From Hyphomicrobiales bacterium (GTDB lineage Bacteria > Pseudomonadota > Alphaproteobacteria > Rhizobiales > Rhizobiaceae): a stretch of DNA of 64,000 nucleotides. The stretch's first letter is position 1; every line of letters starts with the position of its first letter. The position numbers were made by a program, and so were the translations under genes. Below the pieces are notes generated by a model that was given only the letters and a program-made list of their open reading frames with translations, was not told the DNA's origin and made no database searches. Positions 1 through 10,340 of the stretch are shown here, piece by piece. The stretch covers positions 189,686 through 253,685 of the forward strand of contig UCIA01000007.1 in assembly GCA_900472295.1 (NCBI GenBank), read 5' to 3'.

Positions 1-433
1 GCGATCGGCCGCAGGGGTTTCACTGTAGAGGGAGCGAGTGGGGGCTGGATGATCGATCTTCTCAAGCCAGCGGCTTATGCAGATATTTAGGCCGCAGGGG
101 GCATCGAAACGAAGCCCTGCATCCCACACATACATCTTTCGAACAGCCCCGGAATTCAGACGGAACGTCCAGTTGCTCCCAGAATTAATCGAAAAGGTGC
201 AGCCTTCGGCATGGGAACCCCAGGTGCCTCCGACGAAGCTAAACTCGCGTCGGTACCTATCCTCCTGTACCAGGCGCTTACCGCGAAAACGCCTAAGTCC
301 CTCGCGGATACAATCGGCGCTACTGCGCAACGGCCTTCTCCACAGCAACTGAAGAGACAACACCGTTATCCAGAAATCCTGTACGATCTGTTTAGCGGGC
401 GAGACAGCCCTGCCTTTAGAAAACAGCCCTTCC
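1..433. other. No supported gene at left edge
   Basis: I see no convincing gene here. The short open frames have no recognisable domain, no good ribosome binding site and no fit to the neighbouring codon bias. Just downstream of the gcdH stop codon there is a short imperfect direct repeat (two copies around CAGCCCTgCCTT / CAGCCCTtCCTT, near 409-438). I cannot assign it a role. Confidence 0.5.
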
Positions 434-1630
434 TTAGAAGAACGCCTGTATCCCCGTCTGCGCCCGTCCGAGGATCAGCGCGTGCACGTCATGCGTGCCT
501 TCATAGGTGTTGACCGTCTCCAGGTTCTGCGCGTGGCGCATCACGTGGTAGCCGATCTGGATGCCGTTGCCGCCATGCATGTCGCGGGCCTGGCGGGCGA
601 TGTCGAGCGCCTTGCCGCAATTGTTGCGCTTGACAATCGAGATCATCTCCGGCGCCATCTTGCCCTCGTCCATCAGCCGTCCGACGCGCAGCGAGCCCTG
701 CAGGCCCAGAGCGATTTCCGTCTGCATGTCGGCGAGCTTCTTCTGGAACAACTGCGTGCCGGCGAGCGGCTTGCCGAACTGCTTGCGGTCGAGGCCATAT
801 TGCCGCGCGCGATGCCAGCAATCCTCTGCCGCACCCATGGCGCCCCAGGAAATGCCGTAGCGGGCGCGGTTGAGGCAGCCGAACGGACCGCCAAGGCCCT
901 TGGCGTTGGGCAGCAAGGCGTCTTCACCAACCTCGACGCCTTCCATCACCACCTCGCCGGTAATTGACGCACGCAGCGACAGCTTGCCGCCGATCTTGGG
1001 TGCCGAAAGCCCCTTCATGCCCTTCTCCAGCACGAAGCCACGGATTTCGTCCTTGCCGTTCTCACCCTTCAACTTCGCCCAGACGACGAAGACGTCGGCG
1101 ATCGGCGCGTTGGAAATCCACATTTTCGAGCCGGAGATTTTATAGCCGTTCGCCGTCTTCTCGGCTCGCGTCTTCATGCCGCCCGGATCGGAGCCGGCAT
1201 CCGGCTCGGTCAGACCGAAGCAGCCGATCCATTCGCCCGAAGCGAGCTTCGGCAGGTATTTCTTGCGCTGTTCTTCCGAGCCATAGGCATGGATCGGATA
1301 CATGACCAGCGACGACTGCACCGACATCATCGAGCGGTAGCCGGAATCGACCCGCTCGACCTCGCGCGCCACCAGCCCGTAGGTCACGTAATTGGCGCCA
1401 AGGCCGCCATATTCCTCGGGGATGGTGATGCCGAGCAGGCCGGCCTCGCCCATCTCGCGGAAAATGCCGGCATCGGTCTTTTCCTCGAGATAGGCCTCTT
1501 CGATGCGCGGCGCGAGCTTGTCGGCGGCGAAAGCGGCCGCGCCGTCGCGCACCATGCGCTCGTCCTCGGAAAGCTGGTTCTCGATCAGGAAAGGGTCTTC
1601 CCAGACGAACGCGTTCTTGTCGGCGGCCAT
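434..1630 (-). CDS. gcdH: Glutaryl-CoA dehydrogenase (acyl-CoA dehydrogenase family)
   Basis: FAD-dependent enzyme that oxidises and decarboxylates glutaryl-CoA to crotonyl-CoA in lysine, tryptophan and glutarate breakdown. The product is about 398 residues, the usual length. It carries the [12 protein letters not shown] segment of acyl-CoA dehydrogenases, a [17 protein letters not shown] stretch typical of glutaryl-CoA dehydrogenases, and near the C-terminus [16 protein letters not shown], whose Glu matches the family's catalytic base. I chose the ATG at 1630 because GGGAGAG lies just upstream; an ATG 29 codons earlier would add an unrelated tail. A LysR gene is divergent about 100 bases away, as is common for gcdH with its activator. 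Confidence 0.92.
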   Translation of the reverse strand: MAADKNAFVWEDPFLIENQLSEDERMVRDGAAAFAADKLAPRIEEAYLEEKTDAGIFREMGEAGLLGITIPEEYGGLGANYVTYGLVAREVERVDSGYRSMMSVQSSLVMYPIHAYGSEEQRKKYLPKLASGEWIGCFGLTEPDAGSDPGGMKTRAEKTANGYKISGSKMWISNAPIADVFVVWAKLKGENGKDEIRGFVLEKGMKGLSAPKIGGKLSLRASITGEVVMEGVEVGEDALLPNAKGLGGPFGCLNRARYGISWGAMGAAEDCWHRARQYGLDRKQFGKPLAGTQLFQKKLADMQTEIALGLQGSLRVGRLMDEGKMAPEMISIVKRNNCGKALDIARQARDMHGGNGIQIGYHVMRHAQNLETVNTYEGTHDVHALILGRAQTGIQAFF

Positions 1631-1736
1631 GGCTCGGTCTCTCCCAGCGAAATCTCGGATGCCGGGCTTATCCGCCTCCATCCCGAAAAAATCAAACGAA
1701 ATTGCGTCACCGATCAATGAGCGTTAGTAATAGATC

Positions 1737-2648
1737 ATGAACGTCCAACGTCGCCTCTTGCCCAGCACCAGCGCCCTTGCCGCCTTCGAGGCGGTGGCCC
1801 GCCTTGGCTCCTTCACCGCAGCTGCCCAGGAACTCGACCTGACCCAGGGCGCCATCAGCCGACAGATCGGCCTTTTGGAAGAACAGTTCGGCCGCCGACT
1901 GTTCGAACGCGACAGCCGTAATGTCCGGCTATCAGCAGCAGGCGAAACCTATGCAGAAGCGGTGCGCGCGGCACTCGGGCAATTGCGCGACGCGGCACTC
2001 GGATTGATGAGCAATCGGCATAGTGGTGTGCTGAACCTCGCCATACTGCCGACCTTCGGCACTCGCTGGCTGATGCCGCTGATCCCCGATTTCGTCACGA
2101 AGAACCCTGATATCACCATCAACTTCGTCACCCGCATCGGCCGTTTCGACTTCGCCCGCGAGCGGCTCGACGCCGCCATCCACCACGGCCTGCCCGACTG
2201 GCCGGACGCCGACTCCACACTGCTGATGCGCGAGACCGTGATGCCGGTGGTTTCACCCGAATTCCTGGCCAGCCGCGCCATCGCCACGGCATCAGACATC
2301 AGCCGCCTGCCGCTGCTGCACATGGCGACGCGCCCAGGAGCCTGGAGCGAGTGGTTCGATGCGCAAGGTATCAGCACGCCAACCGGGCCCGGCATGCAGT
2401 TCGAGCAATTCGGCACCGTCGCCCAGGCATGCATGGCCGGGCTTGGCGTTGCTCTCTTGCCGCAGGTCCTGATTGCGGGCGAATTGCAGCGTGGTCAGCT
2501 CGTGCCCACTCCCGGCCAGCCGATGCAGAGCCGCAGCGCCTACTACCTCGTCGTCCCGCACGACAAGCGCGGCCACCCGCCGGTCGCCAGTTTTCGCGAC
2601 TGGCTGCTGGGCCAGGTTGAGAAGGAGCCGGCCGTTCTGGCCTGGTAG
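1737..2648 (+). CDS. LysR-family regulator, GcvA-like, divergent from gcdH
   Basis: A 303-residue LysR-type transcription factor. The N-terminal winged helix-turn-helix (about residues 8-66) reads LAAFEAVARLGSFTAAAQEL and continues with the SRQIGLLEEQFGRRLFER recognition segment. The rest is the periplasmic-binding-protein-like effector domain. It is divergent from gcdH, so it probably controls that gene and itself from the 106-base region between them. Its stop codon (TAG) is immediately followed by the reverse-strand stop codon of tex, so the two genes converge with no gap. The effector is not evident from sequence; glutarate or glutaryl-CoA is an inference from the neighbour. Confidence 0.88.
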   Translation: MNVQRRLLPSTSALAAFEAVARLGSFTAAAQELDLTQGAISRQIGLLEEQFGRRLFERDSRNVRLSAAGETYAEAVRAALGQLRDAALGLMSNRHSGVLNLAILPTFGTRWLMPLIPDFVTKNPDITINFVTRIGRFDFARERLDAAIHHGLPDWPDADSTLLMRETVMPVVSPEFLASRAIATASDISRLPLLHMATRPGAWSEWFDAQGISTPTGPGMQFEQFGTVAQACMAGLGVALLPQVLIAGELQRGQLVPTPGQPMQSRSAYYLVVPHDKRGHPPVASFRDWLLGQVEKEPAVLAW

Positions 2649-4967
2649 CTACTTCCGCTTCATCGCATCGGCCAGTGCCGCACCGAACGCACCCTGCGAC
2701 GGCCGCTCTGGCTGGCGCTGTGGCGCCGGCCCACGCGGCGCCGGTTTACCGCCGCCATTGTCGCGCGGTCCTTTCGGGGCACCGCCTTCGCCGCCATCCT
2801 TGCGCATCGACAGCGCGATGCGCTTGCGCTTGATGTCGACATCGACGACCCGCACCTTGACCACGTCACCGGCCTTCACCACCTCATGCGCGTCCTTGAT
2901 GAAGCGATCGGCCAGTTGCGAGACATGCACCAGCCCGTCCTGATGCACGCCGATATCGACAAAGGCGCCGAAGGCGGCGACGTTGGTGACGGTCCCCTCC
3001 AGCAGCATGCCGGGCTTCAGATCCTTGATGTCGTCGACGCCGTCGGCGAAGGTCGCCGTCTTGAAACCAGGGCGCGGATCGCGGCCGGGCTTTTCCAGCT
3101 CGGCAATGATGTCGCGCACCGTCGGCAGACCAAAACGCTCGTCAACGAAGACGCGCGGGTCGAGCGCCTTGAGGGCGGCGCTGTCGCCCATCAGCGCACG
3201 CACATCGCGGCCGCAGGCAGCGACGATCTTCTTGGCCACGCCATAGGCTTCCGGATGCACGGAAGAGGCATCGAGCGGCTCGCTGCCATTGGCAATGCGC
3301 AGGAAGCCGGCACTTTGCTCGAAAGCGCGTGGCCCGAGCCGCGCCACCTTGAGCAGCTCCTTGCGGCTGGCGAACGGTCCGGCCGCATCGCGATGCGCGA
3401 CGATGGCGTCGGCAAGCGATGCGCCAAGTCCTGACACACGCGCCAAAAGCGGCGCCGAGGCGGTGTTGAGGTCGACGCCGACGGCATTGACCGCATCCTC
3501 CACCACCGCTTCCAGCGAACGGCCGAGCCGGTACTGGTCGACATCGTGCTGGTACTGGCCGACGCCGATCGACTTCGGCTCGATCTTGACCAGTTCAGCC
3601 AGCGGATCCTGCAGCCGCCTGGCGATCGACACCGCACCGCGCAGCGACACGTCGAGCCCGGGGAACTCGGCCGCTGCCGTCGCGGAAGCTGAATAGACCG
3701 AAGCGCCAGCTTCGCTGACGATCACCTTGAGCGGCTTCGGCCCACCATCCGAAGGCATGTCCGACAGCATGTCGGCGACCAGCTTCTCCGTCTCGCGGCT
3801 GCCGGTGCCATTGCCGATCGAGATCAGCTCGACCTTGTGCTGGCGGATAAGCGCAGCGAGTTCGGCCTGCGTGCCGCGCACATCGTTCCTCGGTGGAAAC
3901 GGATAGACGGTCGTCGTTGTCAGCACCTTGCCGGTCCCGTCGACCACCGCCACCTTGACGCCGGTACGGATGCCGGGGTCGAGCCCCATGGTCGGCCGCG
4001 ACCCGGCGGGCGCCGCCAGCAGCAAATCCTTCAAGTTGCGGGCAAAAACGTGGATTGCCTCTTCCTCGGCCCGCTCGCGCAGATCGCGCATCAGATCGAG
4101 CGTCAGATGCAGCGACAGTTTTATCCGCCAGGTCCAGCCGGCAACCTCCATCAGCCAGCGGTCGCCCGGCAGGCTGGAGCCGATGGCATAGGCATTGGCG
4201 ATCATCCGCTCGACCGGCTTTACAGGCGAGGTGTCGTCGGCATCGACCTCGATGTCGAGCGACAGCACCTCCTCGTTGCGGCCGCGCAGCATGGCCAGCG
4301 CGCGATGGCTCGGCACATTGGCCCAGCGCTCGACATGGTCGAAATAGTCGGAGAATTTCGCCCCGGCCTCCTGCTTGCCGTCGACCACCCTTGCGCGCAT
4401 GAAGGCGCGTTCTTTCATATAGCTCCGCAGCTTCCCGACGAGATCGGCATTCTCAGCGAATTGCTCCGACAGGATGTCGCGCGCGCCTTCGAGCGCCGCC
4501 TTGGCGTCTGCCACCTCCTCGGTGACATAGGCCAGCGCCGCCTCGGCAGGCACCAGCGAACGGTTGGCAAGGATCGCTTCCGCCAGCGGCCTCAGCCCGC
4601 GTTCCCTGGCGATCTCGGCCTTGGTGCGGCGCTTGGGCTTGTAGGGCAGATAGATATCTTCCAGCTCCGCCTTGGTGACGGCAACCGTGATTTTCTGCTC
4701 AAGCTCCTCGGTCAGCTTGCCCTGCTCGCGGATCGAGCCAAGGATGGTGTCGCGGCGCGCATCGAGCTCGCGCAGATAGGCCAGCCGCTCGGCAAGGTCG
4801 CGCAATTGCGTGTCGTCGAGCCCGCCGGTGACCTCCTTGCGGTAGCGGGCGACAAACGGCACTGTGGCGCCCTCATCGAGCAGCCCGATGGCCGCCGCCG
4901 CCTGTTCGGGCCGCGCGCCGATCTCGGCCGCGATGATTGCTGCGATGCGCTTGCTGTCCGATGCCAT
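2649..4967 (-). CDS. tex: Tex-family RNA-binding transcription accessory protein
   Basis: Cytoplasmic nucleic-acid-binding protein of the Tex family, implicated in transcription and in RNA and stress handling. About 772 residues, normal for Tex. The N-terminal Tex helical region includes [16 protein letters not shown]. The middle is a YqgF-like RNase H fold beginning at [16 protein letters not shown]. Helix-hairpin-helix repeats follow ([20 protein letters not shown]), and an S1 RNA-binding domain ([20 protein letters not shown]) precedes a Gly/Pro/Arg-rich basic tail. The ATG at 4967 has AAGGACC upstream; a start 24 codons earlier adds a non-family tail. Confidence 0.94.
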   Translation of the reverse strand: MASDSKRIAAIIAAEIGARPEQAAAAIGLLDEGATVPFVARYRKEVTGGLDDTQLRDLAERLAYLRELDARRDTILGSIREQGKLTEELEQKITVAVTKAELEDIYLPYKPKRRTKAEIARERGLRPLAEAILANRSLVPAEAALAYVTEEVADAKAALEGARDILSEQFAENADLVGKLRSYMKERAFMRARVVDGKQEAGAKFSDYFDHVERWANVPSHRALAMLRGRNEEVLSLDIEVDADDTSPVKPVERMIANAYAIGSSLPGDRWLMEVAGWTWRIKLSLHLTLDLMRDLRERAEEEAIHVFARNLKDLLLAAPAGSRPTMGLDPGIRTGVKVAVVDGTGKVLTTTTVYPFPPRNDVRGTQAELAALIRQHKVELISIGNGTGSRETEKLVADMLSDMPSDGGPKPLKVIVSEAGASVYSASATAAAEFPGLDVSLRGAVSIARRLQDPLAELVKIEPKSIGVGQYQHDVDQYRLGRSLEAVVEDAVNAVGVDLNTASAPLLARVSGLGASLADAIVAHRDAAGPFASRKELLKVARLGPRAFEQSAGFLRIANGSEPLDASSVHPEAYGVAKKIVAACGRDVRALMGDSAALKALDPRVFVDERFGLPTVRDIIAELEKPGRDPRPGFKTATFADGVDDIKDLKPGMLLEGTVTNVAAFGAFVDIGVHQDGLVHVSQLADRFIKDAHEVVKAGDVVKVRVVDVDIKRKRIALSMRKDGGEGGAPKGPRDNGGGKPAPRGPAPQRQPERPSQGAFGAALADAMKRK

Positions 4968-5092
4968 GCTGGTCCTTGTCGCAAAAAGAGCGGCGACCAT
5001 AGGCGCAGTCGTCCCCGCCGCCAACAGCGGTGTTTTCATAGGCGCGTCAGGTCCACAGGAAAGCGTGCGGCAGTTCGGATGGCGGAACTGGG

Positions 5093-6274
5093 CTAAACCA
5101 GCGTGCTCAGCGCCTCGAAGAAGGCAACGATCTCGCGTTCGAGCGCGGTGTCCTCCGGTACCGCCTGTGATGACATCTTGACGATCACCACCTCATTCCG
5201 CGGATCGATATAGAGCCATTGGCCGTGGATGCCGATGCCGCAATAGGCGCCGTTTTCGTGACCCGTCTGGTACCATTTGTTGCGATAGCGGCCCTTGGGA
5301 AACAACGACACCATGCTGCCACGCTGCCAGGCCTCCGCGCTGCCGCCTGCAACAGTCGTATCGCGCACCCAGGCCTCCGGCACGATGCGCCGGCCATTGG
5401 CCGTTCCGCCCTGCCGCATCATCTCGCCGATGCGTACGAGATCACGGGGCGTCACCGAAATGCCGCCGGCGGTGCGTGCGGTGCCTTCCATGTCGACGCC
5501 GATCGAGACGTCACTAACGGCGCCGAGCGGCAGCCACAGTTTTTCGCGCATCAGGTCGGGAAAGCGCTGTCCCGAAGCGCGCTCCAGCAGCAGGCCGAGC
5601 AGATCGGAATTGGGCGAACGGTAGCGGAAGGTTTCGCCATGCGGTTCTTCGAGCCGCTGCAAGGTCAGGATGAAGTCGCGCAGGCTTTCCGTACCGCCGC
5701 CCGGGTTCCACAGCGTGGCGCGGCGGTAGCGGGCAAAGGCGCTGTCGGGATCGAGATAGGCTTCTTCGAAATCGAGGCTGACGCTCATGTCGAGCACATG
5801 CCGGCAGTTCGCATCGGCATAGGCCGAACCGGCGGCTTCCGGAATGTAGGCCGTCACCGGTGCTTCCGGATCGAACGCGCCCTCAACTTCCAGTATGCCG
5901 GCGATGATGGCGGTGACCGACTTGCTGATCGAAAAGACGATGTGGCGAGCGCCGAACTCCATATGCGGCGCGAACCAGTCGCCGATGATCTTGCCGCCCT
6001 TCATCACCGTCAGCGCATCGCTACTCGACCGCGCCAGGAATTCGGCCACCGTCTCCGGCGCGCCGGCGATGGAGATTTTTTCACCGAGCAGGCCGCTCAT
6101 GTCCCGCGCCGGCGCCTCGACGCTTCCCGGCGTCGCCGCCACGGGAGCGGTCGGCACCATCTCGCCCAGGTTCTGGAACGACCAGCGATTGAATGGGCTT
6201 TCCCTCCAGTTGGAAAGCAGCACGTCCTTGCGGCGAAAGCCGTAGCGGGTCTCGAACGCGGTCTTGCCGGTCAT
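5093..6274 (-). CDS. NylB-like serine hydrolase (family S12, beta-lactamase fold), copy 1
   Basis: A 393-residue penicillin-recognising-enzyme-fold serine hydrolase. The length and several segments resemble 6-aminohexanoate-dimer hydrolase Nyl[17 protein letters not shown] near residue 26 and [13 protein letters not shown] near the C-terminus. The SxxK nucleophile motif is Ser115-Ile-Ser-Lys118, and the second motif is Tyr218-Arg-Ser220, matching NylB Ser112/Lys115/Tyr215 in spacing. No signal peptide, so it is likely cytoplasmic. The start has GAGGA seven bases upstream. It lies 33 bases after a paralogue and downstream of a polyamine-type importer, which suggests hydrolysis of an imported amide or ester. 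The true substrate is unknown; esterase activity is equally possible. Confidence 0.85.
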   Translation of the reverse strand: MTGKTAFETRYGFRRKDVLLSNWRESPFNRWSFQNLGEMVPTAPVAATPGSVEAPARDMSGLLGEKISIAGAPETVAEFLARSSSDALTVMKGGKIIGDWFAPHMEFGARHIVFSISKSVTAIIAGILEVEGAFDPEAPVTAYIPEAAGSAYADANCRHVLDMSVSLDFEEAYLDPDSAFARYRRATLWNPGGGTESLRDFILTLQRLEEPHGETFRYRSPNSDLLGLLLERASGQRFPDLMREKLWLPLGAVSDVSIGVDMEGTARTAGGISVTPRDLVRIGEMMRQGGTANGRRIVPEAWVRDTTVAGGSAEAWQRGSMVSLFPKGRYRNKWYQTGHENGAYCGIGIHGQWLYIDPRNEVVIVKMSSQAVPEDTALEREIVAFFEALSTLV

Positions 6275-6307
6275 GAATTATTCCTCAAGGGGATGGTTGT
6301 TGTGGGA

Positions 6308-7513
6308 TCAGCCAAGCGCCTTGGCGATGGCGTGCACCGCCTTCAATGTCGCGACCGAGTAGGCAACATTGCTGAAATCCGGATAGGTCGAGAGCTTGAC
6401 CACGACCATGCTGGTGTCCCAGTCGATGTGGATCATTTGCCCGAACACGCCCCGGCATATCAGCGCGCGCGAGCGCGGGTTCTCGATCCAGAACTGGTTG
6501 TGGTAGCTGCCTTCCGGCAGGCTCGGATTGAAATCCGGCCCATGCCGGCCATTGCGCGTCGCCTCGATCCACTCGGCGGGCACGATGCCGCGGCCATTGT
6601 CGAGGATCAATTGCCCGAAGCGCCCGTAGTCGCGCAGCGTCGCGTTGAAGCCGCCATCGGCCAGCGCATAGCCGGCGCTGTCGACGGTGAAGCAGGCGCT
6701 TTCGTCGGCGCCGAGCTTTTGCCACAGCTCCTCGGACACCAGTCGCGCCAAGCGCTTGCCGGTCACTCGCTCCATGATGAAGGCAAGCACGTCGGTCTCG
6801 ATCGAGCGGTATTCGAATTCGGCGCCGTGTGGCCGCGCTCTGTCCTTCAAACCAAGGATCAGCTCAAACAGATGCGACGGCCATTGGAAGTTTGGATCGC
6901 TGTCCGGCGGCACCGGCTTCCAGCCCGTGGCGACATCAACCTGGCCGATATCGGAATAGCGATCCGTATATTCCTCGGAAAAGCGCACGCCGGTGGTCAT
7001 ATCCAGCACATGCTGCACGCTGGCGCCGGCCCAGCCGGTCTCGCCGAGTTCCGGCAGATAGGCGGTCACCGGTTTGGCCGGATCGATCAGCCCGCGCCCG
7101 ACCAGAATGCCGAACACGGTGCCGGTGACCGACTTCGCCATCGACTGCGAAAGATGCAGCGTGCGCTCGTCCATGCCGTTGAAGTAGCGCTCATAGGCGA
7201 TCTTGCCGTGCTTCAGCACCAGGAAGCCGTCCGTATAGGTCTCGTCGAGCAAGCCGGCGAGCGTCGTCGGACGGCCCTCGCTGTCTTCCACCGGCAGCGC
7301 GTCGAGATCGGTCTCGGCGCGCTCGAAACGGTGGCGATGGCCATTGCCGCGCCAGACTTCGATGGTCGGCAGGAATTCGCGGATGTGCAGGAAGGCCCAG
7401 CGGTTCCATGGCGGCCGATCCCAATCGAGCTTCGGCAGCGCCATCTGGGGCGGCGAGCCCTGCATGATCGGCGGCGGCGGATCGCTGTTGCGATAGGAAT
7501 CCATGAAAGCCAT
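6308..7513 (-). CDS. NylB-like serine hydrolase (family S12, beta-lactamase fold), copy 2
   Basis: A 401-residue paralogue of the next gene, with the same NylB-type N-terminal block (PPWNRWAFLHIREFLP). Its catalytic motifs are Ser124-Met-Ala-Lys127 and Tyr235-Arg-Ser237. It is divergent enough from its neighbour that this is not a recent duplication. No signal peptide. The start is uncertain between the ATG at 7513 and the one at 7504, which has GGAATGG before it. A hairpin with a T-run separates it from the upstream solute-binding protein gene, so the hydrolase pair may be expressed by readthrough or from its own promoter. The substrate cannot be read from sequence. Confidence 0.83.
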   Translation of the reverse strand: MAFMDSYRNSDPPPPIMQGSPPQMALPKLDWDRPPWNRWAFLHIREFLPTIEVWRGNGHRHRFERAETDLDALPVEDSEGRPTTLAGLLDETYTDGFLVLKHGKIAYERYFNGMDERTLHLSQSMAKSVTGTVFGILVGRGLIDPAKPVTAYLPELGETGWAGASVQHVLDMTTGVRFSEEYTDRYSDIGQVDVATGWKPVPPDSDPNFQWPSHLFELILGLKDRARPHGAEFEYRSIETDVLAFIMERVTGKRLARLVSEELWQKLGADESACFTVDSAGYALADGGFNATLRDYGRFGQLILDNGRGIVPAEWIEATRNGRHGPDFNPSLPEGSYHNQFWIENPRSRALICRGVFGQMIHIDWDTSMVVVKLSTYPDFSNVAYSVATLKAVHAIAKALG

Positions 7514-7524
7514 TCCGGAAAAGA

Positions 7525-7556
7525 AAAGACCCAGCGGTGAAGGCCGCCGGGTCTTT
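7525..7556 (-). terminator. Intrinsic terminator after the solute-binding protein gene
   Basis: An inverted repeat with 8-bp perfect outer arms (AAAGACCC / GGGTCTTT, 7525-7532 and 7549-7556) plus inner GCGG/CCGC pairing. Read on the minus strand it is followed by TTTTCTTTT. It sits 11 bases past the solute-binding protein stop codon and just before the NylB-like gene, so it probably attenuates transcription between them. Confidence 0.75.
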
Positions 7557-7566
7557 CAGGAAGCTA

Positions 7567-8601
7567 TTACTTCTGCAGTTCGGTCCAGATCTTGGTGTAG
7601 ATGTCCTGGATCTCAGGCGCGCACATCTTCTGGAATTCGCCTTGTGCCTTCGCAGCCTCCGGAATGACGACTTCCGGCGCGTCCTTCATATCGGCCGGCA
7701 TAAACTTGTCCGAGCCGGTGATTGCGTTGGCGTAGCGGTGGAAGGCCGAGAGACCAGCGGCGTTTTCCGGATCCATGATGAAGTTCTGGAACAGCTTGGC
7801 GTTCTCGACATTCTTGGCCTCCTTCAGGACGACGACGTTATCGCTCCACAGGCCATAGCCTTCCTTCGGATAGAAGTAGTGGATGGCCGGATTGGCCAGC
7901 CGCTGGCGCAGCGCCGAACCGTTCCAGTCGCTGGTCGCCTTGAAGTCGCCGGCGCCCATCTTTTCGATGGTGTTGTATTCCATGGCGATCCAGTTCGGCT
8001 TGGCCGCGACAAGCGTGTCGCGCACCTTCTTCAGCACCGTCTTGTCGTCGGTGCACTGCTGGCCGCCGACATATTTGATCGCCGCGAAGATAACGTCGTT
8101 CATCTCGGGAACGACATTGGTCTTGCCCTTGAGCTCGTCCGGCGTGTTGAAGATGATGCCCCACGAGTCGGCTGGTCCCTTGTAGGCATCGGTGTTGACG
8201 ACGACGCCGACCGTGCCCAGCGCCCACGGCACCGAATATTTGCGGCCGGGGTCGAAGTCGGGATTGGCCCATTCGGGCGCTACGTTCTTGAAGTTTTCCA
8301 TCTTGCCCGGATCGGTCTCCTGGACGAGGCCTTCCTTGATCCAGATCGGCACGTAGGTCTGCGACGGGACCGCAATATCAAAGCCCGTGCCGCCCTGGCG
8401 CACCTTGGCCAACGCGGTGTCGTTGGAATCGTAGTCGGTGATGGTCACCTTGACGTTGTATTTGGCTTCGAACTTCTTGATCACGTCGGGGCTGGTGTAG
8501 TTGCCCCAATTGTAGATGTTCAGTTCACCATCGGCACGGGCCAGGCTCGTCGTTGCGAGCAGCGCCAACCCCATGGCGGCTGTCGTTGTTTTCCAGTTCA
8601 T
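7567..8601 (-). CDS. Polyamine-type ABC transporter substrate-binding protein
   Basis: Periplasmic solute receptor of the PotD/PotF spermidine-putrescine class, about 344 residues. An N-terminal signal peptide (MNWKTTTAAMGLALLATTSLARA) precedes the mature start DGELNIYNWGNYTSPDVIKKF, the characteristic PotD-like opening. The ATG at 8601 is preferred because GGGAG lies about eight bases upstream; an ATG five codons earlier lacks a site. It is the fourth gene of an ATPase-permease-permease-receptor operon. Ligand specificity within polyamines and related amines cannot be settled by eye, but an acetylpolyamine amidohydrolase nearby fits a polyamine-like ligand. Confidence 0.9.
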   Translation of the reverse strand: MNWKTTTAAMGLALLATTSLARADGELNIYNWGNYTSPDVIKKFEAKYNVKVTITDYDSNDTALAKVRQGGTGFDIAVPSQTYVPIWIKEGLVQETDPGKMENFKNVAPEWANPDFDPGRKYSVPWALGTVGVVVNTDAYKGPADSWGIIFNTPDELKGKTNVVPEMNDVIFAAIKYVGGQQCTDDKTVLKKVRDTLVAAKPNWIAMEYNTIEKMGAGDFKATSDWNGSALRQRLANPAIHYFYPKEGYGLWSDNVVVLKEAKNVENAKLFQNFIMDPENAAGLSAFHRYANAITGSDKFMPADMKDAPEVVIPEAAKAQGEFQKMCAPEIQDIYTKIWTELQK

Positions 8602-8624
8602 GGTTTTAACTCCCATTTTTCGGT

Positions 8625-9425
8625 TCAGTCTCGTTTCCTGCTGACGAAGAAAAACAACGTGACGATCGCGACCGAAAGCAGCAGGAAGGCGGTCGATATC
8701 GCGTTGATCTCAGGTGTGATGCCGCGGCGGATCTGGCCGAGCATGTAGGTGGGCAGCGTGTCCTGGCCGCCCGATTTGACGAATTCGGTGATGACGACGT
8801 CATCGAGCGAGATGACGAAGGCCAGCATCAGTCCGGCCAGGATGCCGGGCCACAAAAGCGGCAGCGTGACACGGCGGAAGGTTTTCCACGGCGTCGCATA
8901 GAGATCGGCGGCGGCGCGTTCCAGCGTCAGGTCCATATTCTCCAGCCGCCCCCGGATCGGCAGATAGGCGAAGGGTATGCAGAACGCCGTATGCGCGGCG
9001 ATGAGATAGCCGAGGCCGGAATAGCCGGTGAAGATCTTGATGCGCGAGAAGAAGATCAGCAGCGCCACGCCGGTGACGATCTCGGGCACCATCAGCGGCT
9101 GGTTGATCGCCGCATATTTGAAGGTCAGACCCGGATAGGGCGCCGTGCGCGTGGTGGCAAGTGCCGCCATGGTGGCGAAGATCGTCGCCAGCACAGCTGC
9201 GATGGCGCCGATCTGGAACGAGCGCAGCGTTGCGTCGATAACTTGCGTATTCTGCCAAGCCGACTGGAACCAGCGCAGCGAAAAGCCGCCCCATTCGGAT
9301 GTCGAGTTCGCCGCGTTGAAGGCGTAGGCGACCAGCACGATGATCGGCAGATAAAGCACGACGAAACAGGTCGCGGCGATCGCCGTGAAGCCCGGCTGGT
9401 GCTTGATGGAAAAGTTGCTAGCCAT
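8625..9425 (-). CDS. Polyamine-type ABC transporter permease (PotC-like)
   Basis: Inner-membrane permease of about 266 residues with six predicted membrane segments and the binding-protein-dependent transport EAA-like loop near ERAAADLYATPWKTFRRVTLP. It would pair with the upstream permease to form the channel. The chosen ATG (9425) overlaps the end of the preceding permease gene by eight bases, consistent with translational coupling; an earlier ATG would extend deep into that gene. Confidence 0.9.
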   Translation of the reverse strand: MASNFSIKHQPGFTAIAATCFVVLYLPIIVLVAYAFNAANSTSEWGGFSLRWFQSAWQNTQVIDATLRSFQIGAIAAVLATIFATMAALATTRTAPYPGLTFKYAAINQPLMVPEIVTGVALLIFFSRIKIFTGYSGLGYLIAAHTAFCIPFAYLPIRGRLENMDLTLERAAADLYATPWKTFRRVTLPLLWPGILAGLMLAFVISLDDVVITEFVKSGGQDTLPTYMLGQIRRGITPEINAISTAFLLLSVAIVTLFFFVSRKRD

Positions 9426-10338
9426 GCCGCACCCCCGATTTGCCCGCATTGCGCACATAGGCAAGCAGCGCCACCATGACGATGATCATCACCGTGATCG
9501 ACAGCGCCGAACCAAGCGGCCAGTTGCGGCCTTGCCCGAACTGCAATTCGATCAAATTGGACAGCATCATATTCTTGCCGCCGCCCAGCACGCTCGGCGT
9601 CACATAGGCGCCAAGCGCCGGAATGAAGACCAGGATGGAGCCAGCAATGACGCCGGGTTTGACCAGCGGGAAAATGATCTTGCGCAGCACCTTGAAGCGT
9701 GTCGCGTAGAGATCGTAACCCGCCTCGACCAGGCGGAAATCGAGCTTCTCCATGCTGGCATAGACCGGCAGCACCATCAGCGGCAGGTAGACATAGGCCA
9801 TGCCGATCAGGATCGCCGTGTCGGTGTAAAGTATCTGCACCGGCGCCGAGACGATGCCGAGCTTGAGCAGGATGGTGTTGATGATGCCTTCGTTGCGGAT
9901 GATCTGCAGCACGGCGAAGGTGCGGATCAGAAGGTTTGTCCAGAACGGAATGGTGATCAGGAACAGCCAGAGATCCCTGGTCTTTTCGCTGCGCGTCGCC
10001 ATGAAATAGGCGGTCGGGAAACCGAGCGCCAAAGTGGCGAGCGTCGTCACCACCGCAAGCTTGATCGAGCGCCAGAAGATGGTGACATGCGCCCCCGCAA
10101 GCGAAAGCGTATCGTCGAAAATGTCGCGTTCCATGAATACCGACAGCCAGGCCTCGGGCGAAAACTGCCATTTCACGTCGCCATAGGCGCCGGGCGTCAG
10201 GAAGGAGTAGACCAGCACGATCAGCAAGGGGCCGGTCGCGGCGAGGAAAATCACCAGCAAAGCTGGCGCTGAAAGCAGCCAGCGGTCGCGCACATCGCGC
10301 CGCTCTGCTGCCTTGGCGACTTCTTCCGCGGTCGCCAT
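9418..10338 (-). CDS. Polyamine-type ABC transporter permease (PotB-like)
   Basis: A 306-residue inner-membrane permease. The first membrane helix (LLSAPALLVIFLAATGPLLI) follows a charged N-terminus, and the cytoplasmic EAA-like loop is in VEAGYDLYATRFKVLRKIIFP. It heterodimerises with the PotC-like permease encoded next, with which it overlaps by eight bases. It begins two bases after the ATPase gene ends, so all three are one operon. Confidence 0.9.
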   Translation of the reverse strand: MATAEEVAKAAERRDVRDRWLLSAPALLVIFLAATGPLLIVLVYSFLTPGAYGDVKWQFSPEAWLSVFMERDIFDDTLSLAGAHVTIFWRSIKLAVVTTLATLALGFPTAYFMATRSEKTRDLWLFLITIPFWTNLLIRTFAVLQIIRNEGIINTILLKLGIVSAPVQILYTDTAILIGMAYVYLPLMVLPVYASMEKLDFRLVEAGYDLYATRFKVLRKIIFPLVKPGVIAGSILVFIPALGAYVTPSVLGGGKNMMLSNLIELQFGQGRNWPLGSALSITVMIIVMVALLAYVRNAGKSGVRHG

Positions 10339-10340
10339 GA

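Noticed and set aside
77-513. Two overlapping short open frames at the left edge
   Set aside because: No domain, weak initiation context and overlap with the gcdH 3' end.
1631-1736. A LysR box in the gcdH/LysR divergent region
   Set aside because: Several loose T-N11-A matches occur in this stretch, but none stands out, so no single site can be supported.
5219-7540. A 773-codon open frame on the plus strand opposite the NylB-like genes
   Set aside because: It mirrors two well-supported hydrolases in the complementary frame, as high-GC codon bias often produces, and its translation is His/Arg/Gln-rich without domains.
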